Of a stretch of DNA of 64,000 nt, positions 24,209-34,224 are shown one piece after another. This stretch comes from Caprella mutica (taxonomy: Eukaryota > Arthropoda > Malacostraca > Amphipoda > Caprellidae). Every line of letters begins with the position of its first letter. Within the stretch, counting starts at the first letter, position 1. The translations under genes were made by a program, and so were the position numbers. Under the pieces are notes generated by a model. It had not been told where the DNA came from, did no database searches, and saw only the letters and a list, made by a program, of their open reading frames with translations. The stretch spans positions 1 through 64,000 of the forward strand of contig CANNZV010001834.1 in NCBI GenBank assembly GCA_947561585.1. The letters are read 5' to 3'.

Positions 24209-24411
24209 TTAAAGGTTCGTTTTGCATGCAGCGATTGTTACAATCATCGCTCAGCGATAATCGTCTAGCAATAGGAATACATTGAATTATAGCTCGGCAG
24301 TAAGGGCTCGTTGTAAAAGAGCTCCATAGGAATAGCATTGAACTAGTGCTCCGCGATAATCACTACGCGATGATCACAATTAACAATCGTTGCATGCAAA
24401 ACGTACCTTAA
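24209..24411. mobile_element. TTAA-flanked MITE, second family (203 bp)
   Basis: Left end ttaaaggttcgttttgcatg and right end (reverse complement ttaaggtacgttttgcatgc) are inverted with TTAA at both extremes (24209-24212 and 24408-24411). Internal inverted words around cgcgataatc / gcgatgatc. Non-coding. Confidence 0.75.
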
Positions 24412-25487
24412 GTAACCGTCATTATATTGTGGCAATGTGTAAATCATTTATAGCACTGATTTTATCATACACACATAATTAAGAGCTACTCATACACTAT
24501 CACTACCGTGGCACACTTGATACAGCAGCAATAACGCCACGCCCAAAATCAACTCTCCGCCTCTCATGTGCCAATATCTCAAATGCGCCTGGATCTCAAC
24601 TCTGCCTAATACACCGGTGGACATACGTGAGATGAGCCAAGTACCCTGTCACATACCAAATCCAGTTCATCACACACTCAGTTGAAGTATCAATCTGATG
24701 TTATTATTCACAATAACCAAAGGCTTGATCCTATAGTACCAGACACCTAGTTTAACAAGATCTACTACGGGGAAGCCCATCGAAATTTGAAGGTGATCCT
24801 CAGCAATTCCTCTCATGGAGAAACAATCTTCAGCGGCGTCTTGAAGAATGTGAAGCTGATAGCATGGATGCTATTCAAATGATTCTAGCAAACACGGATA
24901 AGCGTCCCAAGAACATGGTCCAAAACTTCATCTCAGCAGGTATTGCCAATCCAGGTGCAACGATGCACGACATCTGGGTAAATCTGGAAAAGATATTTGC
25001 CACTCCTAATCCTATCGCTGATGATCTTATTAGTAAAATAAGTAACGTACCTAACAATAAAATCAAAATGACATTACTAAATTAGAAGATCTCCTTGATT
25101 TGTGTAAGATTATTCATTCAAATATGTGTAATTGTCTTGAATTAGGTATTTTCAATTTATCTTATGGTATGAAGTCTAAACTTCCATATCTTAAACATGA
25201 AGAGCAGACTGGTTTCAATCCTGATTTTGGCCTATTTATTGAATTATTTGAACAGTTCTTGTGAGATGTGAGCCATCCCTCATTTGTAAATAGCAATAGT
25301 ACTAGATCTTCTACGATTAGAAACATTCGCGCTCGAGCTAGTAACAGTTGATGGAACTTCAGCATCTGATGCTTCTTCTAAACCTTTCTGTAGCTACCAT
25401 AATAACTCTGGTCATTCTATTGTAGACTGTAAAGCTTTTTCTAGACTACCATATTCTGATCGTAAACAATTTGTTGTTAGTAATAAG

Positions 25488-26589
25488 CAGAGATGGGCGG
25501 AAAAGTACTTCCCAAGTACCAAGTAAAAGTACTAAGTAACAAGTAAGTACTTCAAGTACTACTTGAAGTACTTTCTAAAAAGTACTTTGAATAATTACTT
25601 AGAAGTACTTTTTACAAGTACTTGTTACTTTCCAAGTAAAAAGTACTTTGCAAAGTACATTTTTTCCTTTCAGTCAAGAGATTTTAAAAGATTATTTCTA
25701 AAATCTCTACAAAATTAATTCATTTTTTCATCAAAACTGTATTTACAGCAACTGGATAAAACTAGAGTTTGAAGAGATCCAACATGTTGGAAAATTGTTT
25801 GACAAGCAGTAAAATTGAAAACTTTGTCAAACAGTAGAATCGAAAACTAAGACTGTAACATATTGTATACTTTTATGTGACGGTGAATATTTATATATTC
25901 TGACATACAATCATGTATAGAGACTATGAGTTATATTGACCAATTTAAGTACATTGAATATAATTATTTTGTGATACCTAGATATCACAACCAATATTTA
26001 CCAAACACATTGACGAATTATAAGCGTGTGGACGTGTACAGAGAGTCACTGTGATGATCTACTATCAGAGTAAAGAGTCACTGTGATGATGTACTATCGG
26101 AGAAAAGAGTCATTGTGATGATGTACTATCAGAGAAAAGAGTCACTGTGATGATGTACTATCAGAGAAAAGAGTCATTGTGATGATGTACTATCAGAGAA
26201 AAGAGTCACTGTGATGATATACTATCAGAGAAAAGAGTCACTGTGATGATGTGCTATCAGAGAAAAGAGTCACTGTGATGATGTACTATCAAAGAAAATA
26301 GTCACTGTGATGGTATACTATCAGAGAAAAGAGTCACTATGATGATGTACTATCAGAGAAAAAAGTCACTGAGAAGATGAACTATCAGAGTTAATAGTAT
26401 ATATTATTAGTTTTTAAATTGTATTGTAAATGTACTTGGTACTTGAAAGTACTTTAAAAAGTACTTGGTACTTGTACTTTGAAAGTACTTTTTTATTTGA
26501 GTACTTGGGCAACTACTTCAAGTACATTGATTTACGAGTACTTGTACTTAGTACTTAAGTACTTTCGATGTACTTTTCGCCCATCTCTG
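25488..26589. mobile_element. Non-autonomous hAT-like element, short copy (1102 bp)
   Basis: Termini CAGAGATGGGCGG at 25488 and CGCCCATCTCTG ending at 26589; 8-bp target duplication gtaataag at 25480-25487 and 26590-26597. Arms of about 553 and 194 bp match those of the element at 18137-21034 in inverted orientation, while the central minisatellite has only about 11 units. It interrupts the zinc-knuckle region of the BEL-like gag. Confidence 0.92.
26041..26395. repeat. 32-bp minisatellite inside the short hAT copy (about 11 copies)
   Basis: Same unit as at 1-1366, more diverged between units (gatgatctac, gatgatatac, tggtatac, aaagaaaatag). Confidence 0.93.
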
Positions 26590-26668
26590 GTAATAAGTTA
26601 TGTTTCTCATGTCTAGATAATCATTTTGCTAATATATGTCCTAATAAATCTAAGACTAAATGTAATTA

Positions 26669-27505
26669 AGTGTGATCGCGCTCATGTTAAAGGGATAGTA
26701 AAGTCAAAATCAAATAATCGCCAAATTGATTTTAAATCGATTCAGAATATTTAATTATGCAATATTTGAATGCTCGCTTATTTTTAAAATGTTCATATAA
26801 AAAGTATATAATAAAATTAGCGACACCTAGCGGAAGCATTTGCACTCATTAGTATGTACGTGAGTATGTTTGTTGTTTTCATATAAATTTATGTATGCAG
26901 TAATCAATCAATCTTTGTTTGCGTCAAAATGGTGAAAGGATTAGGGGAGAACCGGGTGAGTTCGTACAGCGGGTGAATCCGTAAAGGGCCATAACTCAAC
27001 ACCTGCTATGTTCTAACCCGTTTAAATTTGTGTGATCCTATACATTATAATAACAATCAGTTAGAAAAAAGTTTCAACGCGTGACGGTGTTGTATGTTCC
27101 TTCGGTAAGAGATCATATACTTTCAGCACTAAAATGTTATTTTCTCACTACTTGAGCTAAGCCATTGCAATTACGATTTACTATCTAAGAACTCTATATC
27201 GAATACTAGTATTCATTAGGATATTCTCTACGTATGCAAACGTTAATATTTAGTTAAAACTCATTAATATCTGATGTATACCATTTTAAAAATAAAATTG
27301 CGGTGTACGGGCACATCCCCCTCTGTATGGAAAATATATATATATATTTTACCTTTAGTTTATATTCCAACTGTATATTTTTTCATTTTCTCACGACCTT
27401 AAATAGCTATAAAAAGATGTGACTTCACTTACTTTATAAATTCACCTGTCAGTCACATCAGTCACTAATAAAAATCTCCCAAGTCAAAATTGCAGGTGTA
27501 TTTTC
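26669..27505. other. Non-coding; isolated MITE-like end
   Basis: ttaaagggatagtaaagtc at about 26691 looks like a terminal motif of a TTAA-type MITE and coincides with the point where BEL-like gag similarity stops, but I did not find the opposite end. The rest is AT-rich with nothing recognised. Confidence 0.4.
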
Positions 27506-28094
27506 TTAAAGGTCCTCTCTAGGCTCCGGGAAAAAAATGAGTTTATTACATAATATTATAGAACTAAGGTCTACGATCATTATTCCGCAAACCGCATACA
27601 ATTCAGTTCAGTATATATTTTATTATTTGCTTTTAAAGTTTTTTATTACTCTGTTAGCCACAATTGAGCGAATCTCCAACCTGACGCTGAGAAAGAAGAT
27701 TGTACACTCTTTGTTTTGATTTCAAATTTAGATTTTTAAACAAACAATGCGTTTTTGGAATTCTTTTAAGATATTAATTATTTCTAAAAGTATATAAACG
27801 TTTCTATAATAAGTTTATCCAAATTTTAACCTTTAAACGAATAATAAATAAATTTATTAAACCAAATACTTAGTTGACAATCAAAACAAATGGTGTACAT
27901 TCTTCGTCTTCAGACTGAAAATTAGAAAGTCGGAAGTAAAGTAGGTTTTGTAGAATTTTGATTATAAAAATCTTTAAAAGCATATAAAATTAAAAATATG
28001 CTATCAAATTTGATGCGGTTTGCAGTAAAATGATAAGAAACATTAGCTTCGTTGATTTAAGCAATAAAAAAATTTGCTTGGAGGGGACCTTTAA
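27506..28094. mobile_element. TTAA-flanked MITE, copy 2
   Basis: Left end ttaaaggtcctctctaggct, right end gaggggacctttaa; the interior matches copy 1 (22491-23002) over most of its length. It contains an extra segment (tacataatattatagaactaaggtctacgatc) that is also present in copy 3. Confidence 0.82.
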
Positions 28095-28301
28095 GCCCCG
28101 TCCAGACGCTCCGACAAATGCCTTGAGTTTGGAAATACTTTTGCTCGGGCGAACACGGGCAATCTCATTTCTGCCTGTGTTCGCGTCCAGACGAGAGCAA
28201 TATGATCAGGAAACTGAAATGTCCGTTTTCGCGATTCTGCATAATTAATTCATTGGATAGTTATTGATAGTTAATACTCAAAGGTATTAAGGTATTAAGG
28301 T
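28095..28301. other. Spacer between two MITE copies
   Basis: GC-richer stretch with inverted words cgtccagacgctc / gcgtccagacgag near 28098 and 28186; followed by short aaggtatt repeats at 28282-28302. No gene. Confidence 0.4.
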
Positions 28302-28793
28302 ATTTTAAAGATTTTTATAATCAATCAAAACAAAACCTATTTTACTTCTGACTTACTAATTTAAGAAATTTTCAGCCTGAAGAATAAGAATGTACACCAT
28401 TTGTTTTGATTGTCAACTAGGTATTAGGTTTAATAAATTCATTTAATATTCGTGTAAAGGTATAAAATGGAATGAACTTATAATAGAAACGTTTATATAC
28501 TTTAGGAAACAATTAATATCTAAAATAATTTGAATAAAGGTTGAAAACGCTGGATTGTTTATAAAATTCAAATTTGTAATCATAACAAAGAGTGTGCAAT
28601 CTACTTCTTGAGCATCAGATTAGTGATTCGCTCAATTGTTGCTCACAAAGTATTAAAAAACTTTAAAAACAAATTTTTTAATATATACTGAACCGACTTG
28701 TATGCGGTTTGCAGAATAATGATCGTAGACCTTAGTTCTATAATATTATGTTATAAACTCATTTTTTTCCCGGAGCCTGGAGAGGACCTTTAA
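28302..28793. mobile_element. TTAA-flanked MITE, copy 3 (inverted, one end lost)
   Basis: Reverse complement of copies 1 and 2, ending ccggagcctggagaggacct ttaa at 28793. The opposite terminus is missing: similarity stops at aaagatttttataatc (28303). Confidence 0.78.
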
Positions 28794-30422
28794 CATCGCC
28801 AAATATTAAACTTTTACCGTTGGACCTAAGGAGGCAAACTCGGACTATTAAAAAGATGTACTGCAATTTGAGACACGAGACTTCAACTCTGTTGACTGGA
28901 AGGATGAACTGCTAATTCGGGAAATAATGGATGCCTGAGCTAAACTGGAGGAGATTTGTGAAGAGGTGAGTCACATCTTAAACGATAATAAGGTCGTGTA
29001 TTTTCCATCTGTCTCATCTTTACTTTACTTATATATATACATGAAAATATTAACTATTAAATAATCATAAAAAAGCCGACCTACTTAAAAACTTACTATT
29101 ACTAAATTACTATTGCTTACTATTACTAAATTACTATTACTAAATTACTATTGCTTACTATTACTAAATTACTATTGCTTACTATTACTAAATTACTATT
29201 GCTTACTATTACTAAATTACTATTGCTTACTATTACTATTGCTTACTATTACTAAATTACTATTGCTTACTATTACTAAATTACTATTGCTTACTATTAC
29301 TAAATTACTATAACTTAAAATAACTAATTCTTAATATAACTGCTATAATATAGGTTATGTAACTTTAAAACCAGAATCTTAAAAACTTAAACTTTTACTA
29401 ACGCTACTTGTATCGAACCTAAATAAATTTCATCCGCATATATATTATCTATTTCTAATTTTGCATCGCTAAAAATACTAATCCGAACCTTCTGCTAAAT
29501 TCAGGTTGAATGGGGATTTGATGATTTGGCGTTCAGAAATTCGACTTGGTTGTTCAGCCCTTGGGATAGACTTGATGGTGTCGCATTTCATCTGAACAGC
29601 GAATGTCTTCATGTTGAACAATATATTCCTTTAAATCCTAATTTGTCGTTTTACTGAGACATCATTTGTATTTTTCTCCAAACTCTGTACGGTATCACTT
29701 TCTCGTAAGTTTATTAGAAATTACTTTTATTTATTTTAGTCTAGGTAGTTTAGGTCGTTCATTAAGAAGTTGAAATTAGCATATCCAATTTATTCATTCT
29801 TTATTAAATGCTTATCTTATTAAGAGCTCTTTCTAATTTTCAAAATTTAATTGAGTCCAGTAATAATAGTTAGTGTAAAATTTAAAGATTTAAATTCTAC
29901 ATTTAAAACTTCCTGTGTAATCTAGATAGGCTGTGAAGGTTTAAAAATTTGAGAACAATGCATATAGTCCTTCAATTGCTTAAATTAATTTATTTTACCT
30001 AGTTGCCCCTCTATTTAATATTTCCTTGTCAATAATTCTCACTTTGTTTGTACGTGTTAAATTATTGATCAACTAATTTCCTATATGAATTTAAATGTTT
30101 ATTCTTCGTGATATTTACACTAAATCTTTGACTTTAAAAACTAAATCTTCCTGTGAATTTAAAAGCTAAATCTTTGTGAATATAAAACTACATCTTTGTG
30201 AATATAAAACTAAATCTTTGTGAATTTAGAAACTATTAAAATTTACTGTTTATGATCTTTTAGGGTTTTCATTATTGTGGTATTTGTGTATTTATTAAAA
30301 TAGATTTTGATGTTATTTTTTCCCTCTTTACAGAGACGTTGATAATTTACGGAATAAAGCAGTAAAAATCCCTAGTGTCTTTATCCTTCCGTAACAAATT
30401 CACATCTATACTTATTTTAATC
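28794..30422. other. Non-coding; possible coding remnant and short tandem repeats
   Basis: At 28850-28975 one frame reads LQFETRDFNSVDWKDELLIREIMDA then a stop and KLEEICEEVSHILNDNK (described in parts), which looks like a decayed coding segment that I cannot identify. A 24-bp repeat lies at 29090-29312 and a 26-bp repeat (aaactaaatctttgtgaata) at about 30125-30230. No gene called. Confidence 0.4.
29090..29312. repeat. 24-bp tandem repeat (actattactaaattactattgctt type)
   Basis: About nine imperfect copies built from ttactattactaaa and ttactattgc words. It gives an artificial leucine/tyrosine-rich reading frame with no other gene signal. Confidence 0.9.
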
Positions 30423-31026
30423 AGGATACAGTAACATAGGGTATGGTAATCAGCTGATAGAATCTATAGTTTGACGTGACCACCGGATGACTGGAAATGG
30501 CGACTCTGACCACACTTCGAAACATGGGAAAACCTACTTAAACTTAGCACTTCTAATTAAATTTTATTTTTTTCTGTTCAATTACTAACTAGGCATTGGT
30601 TAAATTGTATTCCATTATTTTTTTCCTAATTTGATATTCATAGAAACTACAATTTAGCAGTTAACTAGCACTACTTTACGCTCCTAGGTAGCATATTTTC
30701 AAGACACTATTTTTTATAGATAAGCTAAAGAAATTAACAATAAAAACACACCTAAATTATATCTATATATTCAACTTTGAGGTTCAATCGCCATTTTCGC
30801 TTTTCTTTTGTACCAAACCCTTATAAAATGACTTCAAACTTCTCGATATTAACATGCAAATACGAGGAATTATAAGCCACTCGGTCACAAACAAGGAATA
30901 TGTTGTTGTGGTGACGTCATATTTTTGTGTCGTCTGCTAGGTACTATACCCGATTATGTTCCTGTACCGTGCGTCAAACTATAGATTCTATCAGCTGATT
31001 ACCATACCCTATGTTACTGTATCCTG
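30423..31026. mobile_element. Inverted-repeat element with perfect 55-bp arms (604 bp)
   Basis: caggatacagtaacataggg at 30423 starts a 55-bp stretch (to 30477) that is the exact reverse complement of 30972-31026. The loop of 494 bp is AT-rich. The ends CAGG...CCTG suggest a transposon, but the flanks (ttttaat / gagtgaa) show no duplication. The perfect arm identity implies recent origin or gene-conversion maintenance. Confidence 0.75.
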
Positions 31027-31099
31027 GAGTGAACTGTGGAACGCACGCAAAGCTATTTTCCGTATTTTAAAAAGTTGCGCGAGCGTGCACCCAAATTTT

Positions 31100-31645
31100 T
31101 GTTTGAAAGAAACTGGTTACATACAATCACCGAAAGACGAAACGGATGGAAACGGACCGATCGAGGACCAAACGGACCAATTGTGGTCCAAAACGGACAG
31201 ATTGGGGTCCAAAACGGACTGAATGGGGACCAAGCCGGTTTTAATCGGGCCGAAACGGAGCTAAGTAGTTCATAAAAAACACTTAATAGTTAGTACTACA
31301 CATTGGAGAAAAATAATAATATTTAGAATGAGTTATATAACTGATAATAGCTACCTACTTATGTTGGAAAAAAAACCATAGCTACTTTGAATGCTCATAT
31401 CCTATAAGCCGGAAATTATTCTTCAAAAAATATTTCAAAGGGCCCCTCCACTCAAATTATATCGGCCCGATTAGATCCGGATTGGTCCTCATTCGGTCTG
31501 TTTTGGACCCCAATCTGTCCGTTATGGTTATGGACCACAATTGGTCCGTTTTGGTCCCCAATCGGTCCGTTTTGGTCGTCAATCGGTCCGTTTTGGTCCT
31601 CAATCGGTCCGTTTCGGTGATTCTATGCACCGGAAAGAAACTTTT
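31100..31645. repeat. Foldback repeat built from a GGACC-AAACGG-GGACC motif
   Basis: The left arm (31130-31255) and right arm (31462-31640) are inverted and each is made of about 21-bp tandem units of the type aaacggaccgat-g-ggacc. Similarity extends outward (aatcaccgaaa, agaaac) and inward (aatcgggccg / cggcccgatt). The central loop 31256-31461 is AT-rich. Open frames over the arms (GPNGPIVVQNG, RSVLDPNLSV) reflect the repeat. Confidence 0.75.
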
Positions 31646-32015
31646 TTTTTTAAGATTGACCAACTCCGAATAAAAAGATTTTATTTTATTAAAGTTCCTC
31701 TCTAGGCTCAGTATTTCGTTTCGGTTCAGTATAGTATATATATAGGCAATTAGGTATTTGACTGTAGTTTCTAATTCACTGTGTCTGTGTGTAACAATTT
31801 TTCATTTTACAAATCATTAACCTAATGCTGAAGAATAAGATTTCATGATTGTAGCTACTAGCTAGGTACCTACTACTTTTTAGGTTTTTTGGCTCTAAGA
31901 AAAATCGGTAAGAACTAAGCCTAGTTCAAGAGTATGTAGATACCAGCAAGTCGCCGATTAATTGTCGACTTAAAATTTGTGAAAATAAGTATCTTTTACA
32001 TATATAGGTAGACCC
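31646..32015. other. Non-coding; MITE-like end
   Basis: ttaaagttcctctctaggctc at about 31689 resembles the terminus of the TTAA-flanked MITE family; the rest of the element is not seen. No gene. Confidence 0.4.
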
Positions 32016-32160
32016 CCAGTCTGCAGAACATGGGACATTTTTAACATATTCTGTGCGAACAATCCTTAATTTCCTCCTATATTTACATGTATTTTACTGA
32101 GAACAGAAGCCAAAATAGAAGATTTCTTGGAGAACAGTTTACCAGTTCCTGCAGTCTGGA
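32016..32160. repeat. Interspersed repeat 'cagtctgcagaa...cctgcagtctgg', copy 1
   Basis: About 145 bp beginning cagtctgcagaacatgggac and ending cagttcctgcagtctgg. Related copies are at 53268-53552 (as a palindrome) and 53907-54048. The ends are inverted CTGCAGACTGG/CCAGTCTGCAG words. Confidence 0.8.
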
Positions 32161-32235
32161 TAGACCCAGTCTGCACTCTGCAGAATGCGCTCTCTTCTCC
32201 CGCAGAGACTTTTATTTGAGAGAGAGCTACTCTCT

Positions 32236-32810
32236 TGTTAGAATTAGGTTAAATTACAGTGGGTTAACAACGTTAAGACATAGAGTTTATTTAAAGAGTA
32301 AATATGTAAAACAATTAGAAGCCTATTTAGAGAGATGAGGGAATCACATCTCTCTCTGAGTAATGTAAAAGACAGACTACCTTAAGGAACTACAAGCAGT
32401 GTTATTTAACACTCGCCGGAAATGTAATAGACTTGAGACCTTACGTCCGTCCAAGTAATAAAGCATGTCCAAACTCGCCATTTTAATGGCGAGTTTGTGA
32501 CAGTTATTTTGAGGCTTTCAAATGCAAATGGCGAGTTTTTTTCTATTTTTCTCCTATAATACAATGTTATTTTGGAGAGAATTTATGGAAATTTGATCAT
32601 TTTGGAGAGAATTTGTTGAATTTTGGAGAGAGCTGGAGAGACAAATGGCGAGTTTATGAGACATACTATTTTACTTGGACGTCCGTTTCTCATAAAAGTA
32701 ATACATGGTTATTTAAACAATAGGTAGTTTAATATAGCTGAGCTAGTCTAACAGGAAGTTAATATTAAACATATAACGAGTGTGTAATACATTTAACTAA
32801 AATTTCAACA
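32236..32810 (-). repeat. Copia 3' LTR, containing a MITE
   Basis: Same sequence as 52144-52482 apart from about 8 substitutions and a 236-bp insertion (228-bp MITE plus 8-bp duplication at 32443-32686). Confidence 0.92.
32451..32678. mobile_element. 228-bp MITE in the copia LTR, 8-bp target duplication
   Basis: Ends CCAAGTAATA / TATTTTACTTGG are inverted. ACGTCCGT lies on both sides (32443-32450 and 32679-32686), whereas the other LTR has a single ACGTCCGT, which is a direct empty-site comparison. The interior repeats the word aatggcgagttt (four times, both orientations) and attttggagagaatt. The superfamily is unassigned; an 8-bp duplication fits hAT, P or Merlin. Confidence 0.9.
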
Positions 32811-32868
32811 CTCCTCCTCACACGACATTATATATTTTTCATGCCTATTAATTCAACTAATTTGGTAA
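32811..32868 (-). other. Copia 3' terminus: last pol codons and purine tract
   Basis: On the minus strand this encodes KLVELIGMKNI followed by a stop, the expected end of copia RNase H after ...NDRFT (which is at 47783 and above), then a purine-rich GTGAGGAGGAG directly against the LTR. It was separated from the rest of pol by the gypsy 2 insertion. Confidence 0.85.
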
Positions 32869-33165
32869 ATAAATAGGGTTAAGAATGCCCATTTGTAGAT
32901 ACTGCTATTTTATTAGATCATATAGGTACAAGTACAACAATGTATTTATCTGAGGACATAAAATAAAGGAATTAGTCATTGACATGGAATGGCATAACTA
33001 TAAATAATAATATAATTAATATGATCTTATATGTAAATAATAATGATATGATGAACCTTGTGTGACAACGCACTTGTCACACAAGGGAGAACTTAAATAA
33101 ACAAGTAATAACTTCCTAGTAAACAAGGCAGTGAAGGCACAACATGTCGCGTCGCTAATTAGCGT

Positions 33166-33818
33166 TGTAATAGTCGGGTCAAACTATCCACATTAATAAC
33201 TGTGATTGTCCTATTCGTATGCTAATTGTTCTCTTTCTTTCAGGTATGGTCAGGAGGAATGAGGAGATGGACTTCAGGTAATTGTATTGATGTAACGGAT
33301 GGAGGTATACAAGAGGCGAGGATATGGTACAAGGTTTATGATGAGTTGAGATACGTTATGAGATTGAGTACAAGAATGAGAATGAGAATGATAGTGAGAG
33401 GTGCGAGGGAAACAGGTACCCTCTGTAAAAGAAGATCAATATTAGTAATCTATTACAATCATATAACTAATTACATTTCATATATTTAATATTGCACATT
33501 GTTTATATTTCATAGTTTTATTCAATCATTGCAAATCATATATTTATTAAAATATCACATGTTAAAAAGAGTTTATTTATACCTATATAGAGAATATTAA
33601 TATACATATATTTACACATTATAATTATATACAACTCACTCAGAATGGAGAGGGAGTCAGAAGCAGGGAGGAGTATTTGGAGACCTTTTAATTAGTTGAC
33701 GTTCAAATAATTCATATTAATAATTAAACATTTAATAGTGATTCTGTAAAGATAAAACATAGGGTTAAAATTATAGCGAAGTTTTCAATTATAATACTAT
33801 CACATCTCCACGTCTACA
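33166..33818 (-). repeat. Gypsy 1 3' LTR
   Basis: 653 bp, essentially identical to 41742-42394. Both contain the same 87-codon open stretch and a cttctttcag-like acceptor word on the opposite strand, which I do not interpret as a gene. Confidence 0.93.
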
Positions 33819-34224
33819 TACCTCCCCACCAAACTGAGGTATAATTTTATTTTAATAGAAGAATTAAAAGAATCCTACATTACATCAATTAATAATCAAT
33901 TATTTACAAATACAATTCAAAACAATATCTACTCTACATTTAACACAAATAACAAAATATTCCTAAGCGTTAATACAAACATAATTCCACAATACATATA
34001 TAATTTTCTATCAACATAGTTTTTTATTTCATAATTAAGGTAATAGTTCGTTTTAAACGTTTGGCTAAAATTTATTCAACGAGTACCATTCGTTCCTCTC
34101 CCCTCCTCGGAGAGACAAACGTTAAAATATATCGAAAATACACAACTTTAGCAATGCCGTTAAAATGGGAAAACTTATAAAAAAAAATAAACTTTACATT
34201 TATATAATATACAATTTTAACAAT
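33819..34224 (-). other. Gypsy 1 3' untranslated region and polypurine tract
   Basis: About 406 bp of AT-rich sequence between the Pol stop and the 3' LTR, ending (minus strand) in the purine tract. No coding. Confidence 0.7.

Larger units (their letters stand above)
24777..26668 (+). pseudogene. BEL/Pao-like gag remnant interrupted by a hAT element
   Basis: From 24777 one frame reads PSKFEGDPQQFLSWRNNLQ and, after the Met at 24864, continues with a gag-like helical region to 25085. After a frameshift it continues LEDLLDLCKIIHSNM and YGMKSKLPYLKHEEQTGF. Further on lies a cysteine motif (FCSYHNNSGHSIVDC) followed by SRLPYSDRKQFVVSNK. The hAT element inserts exactly here, and after it (26590) the frame resumes NKLCFSCLDNHFANICP. 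The paired CxxC-H-C knuckles with the linker are in the style of BEL/Pao gag. Several frameshifts and a stop make it dead. The protein would form the particle shell of the retroelement. The flanks (24412-24776) may hold more gag N terminus but are too decayed to call. Confidence 0.72.

Noticed and set aside
24141..24338. Minus-strand 65-codon frame
   Set aside because: Falls within the TTAA-flanked MITE and its edge.
29113..29313. Leu/Tyr-rich frame
   Set aside because: Product of the 24-bp tandem repeat.
33226..33489. 87-codon frame, repeated identically at 41802-42065
   Set aside because: Lies antisense within both LTRs of gypsy 1; identity is due to the LTR pair, not coding constraint.
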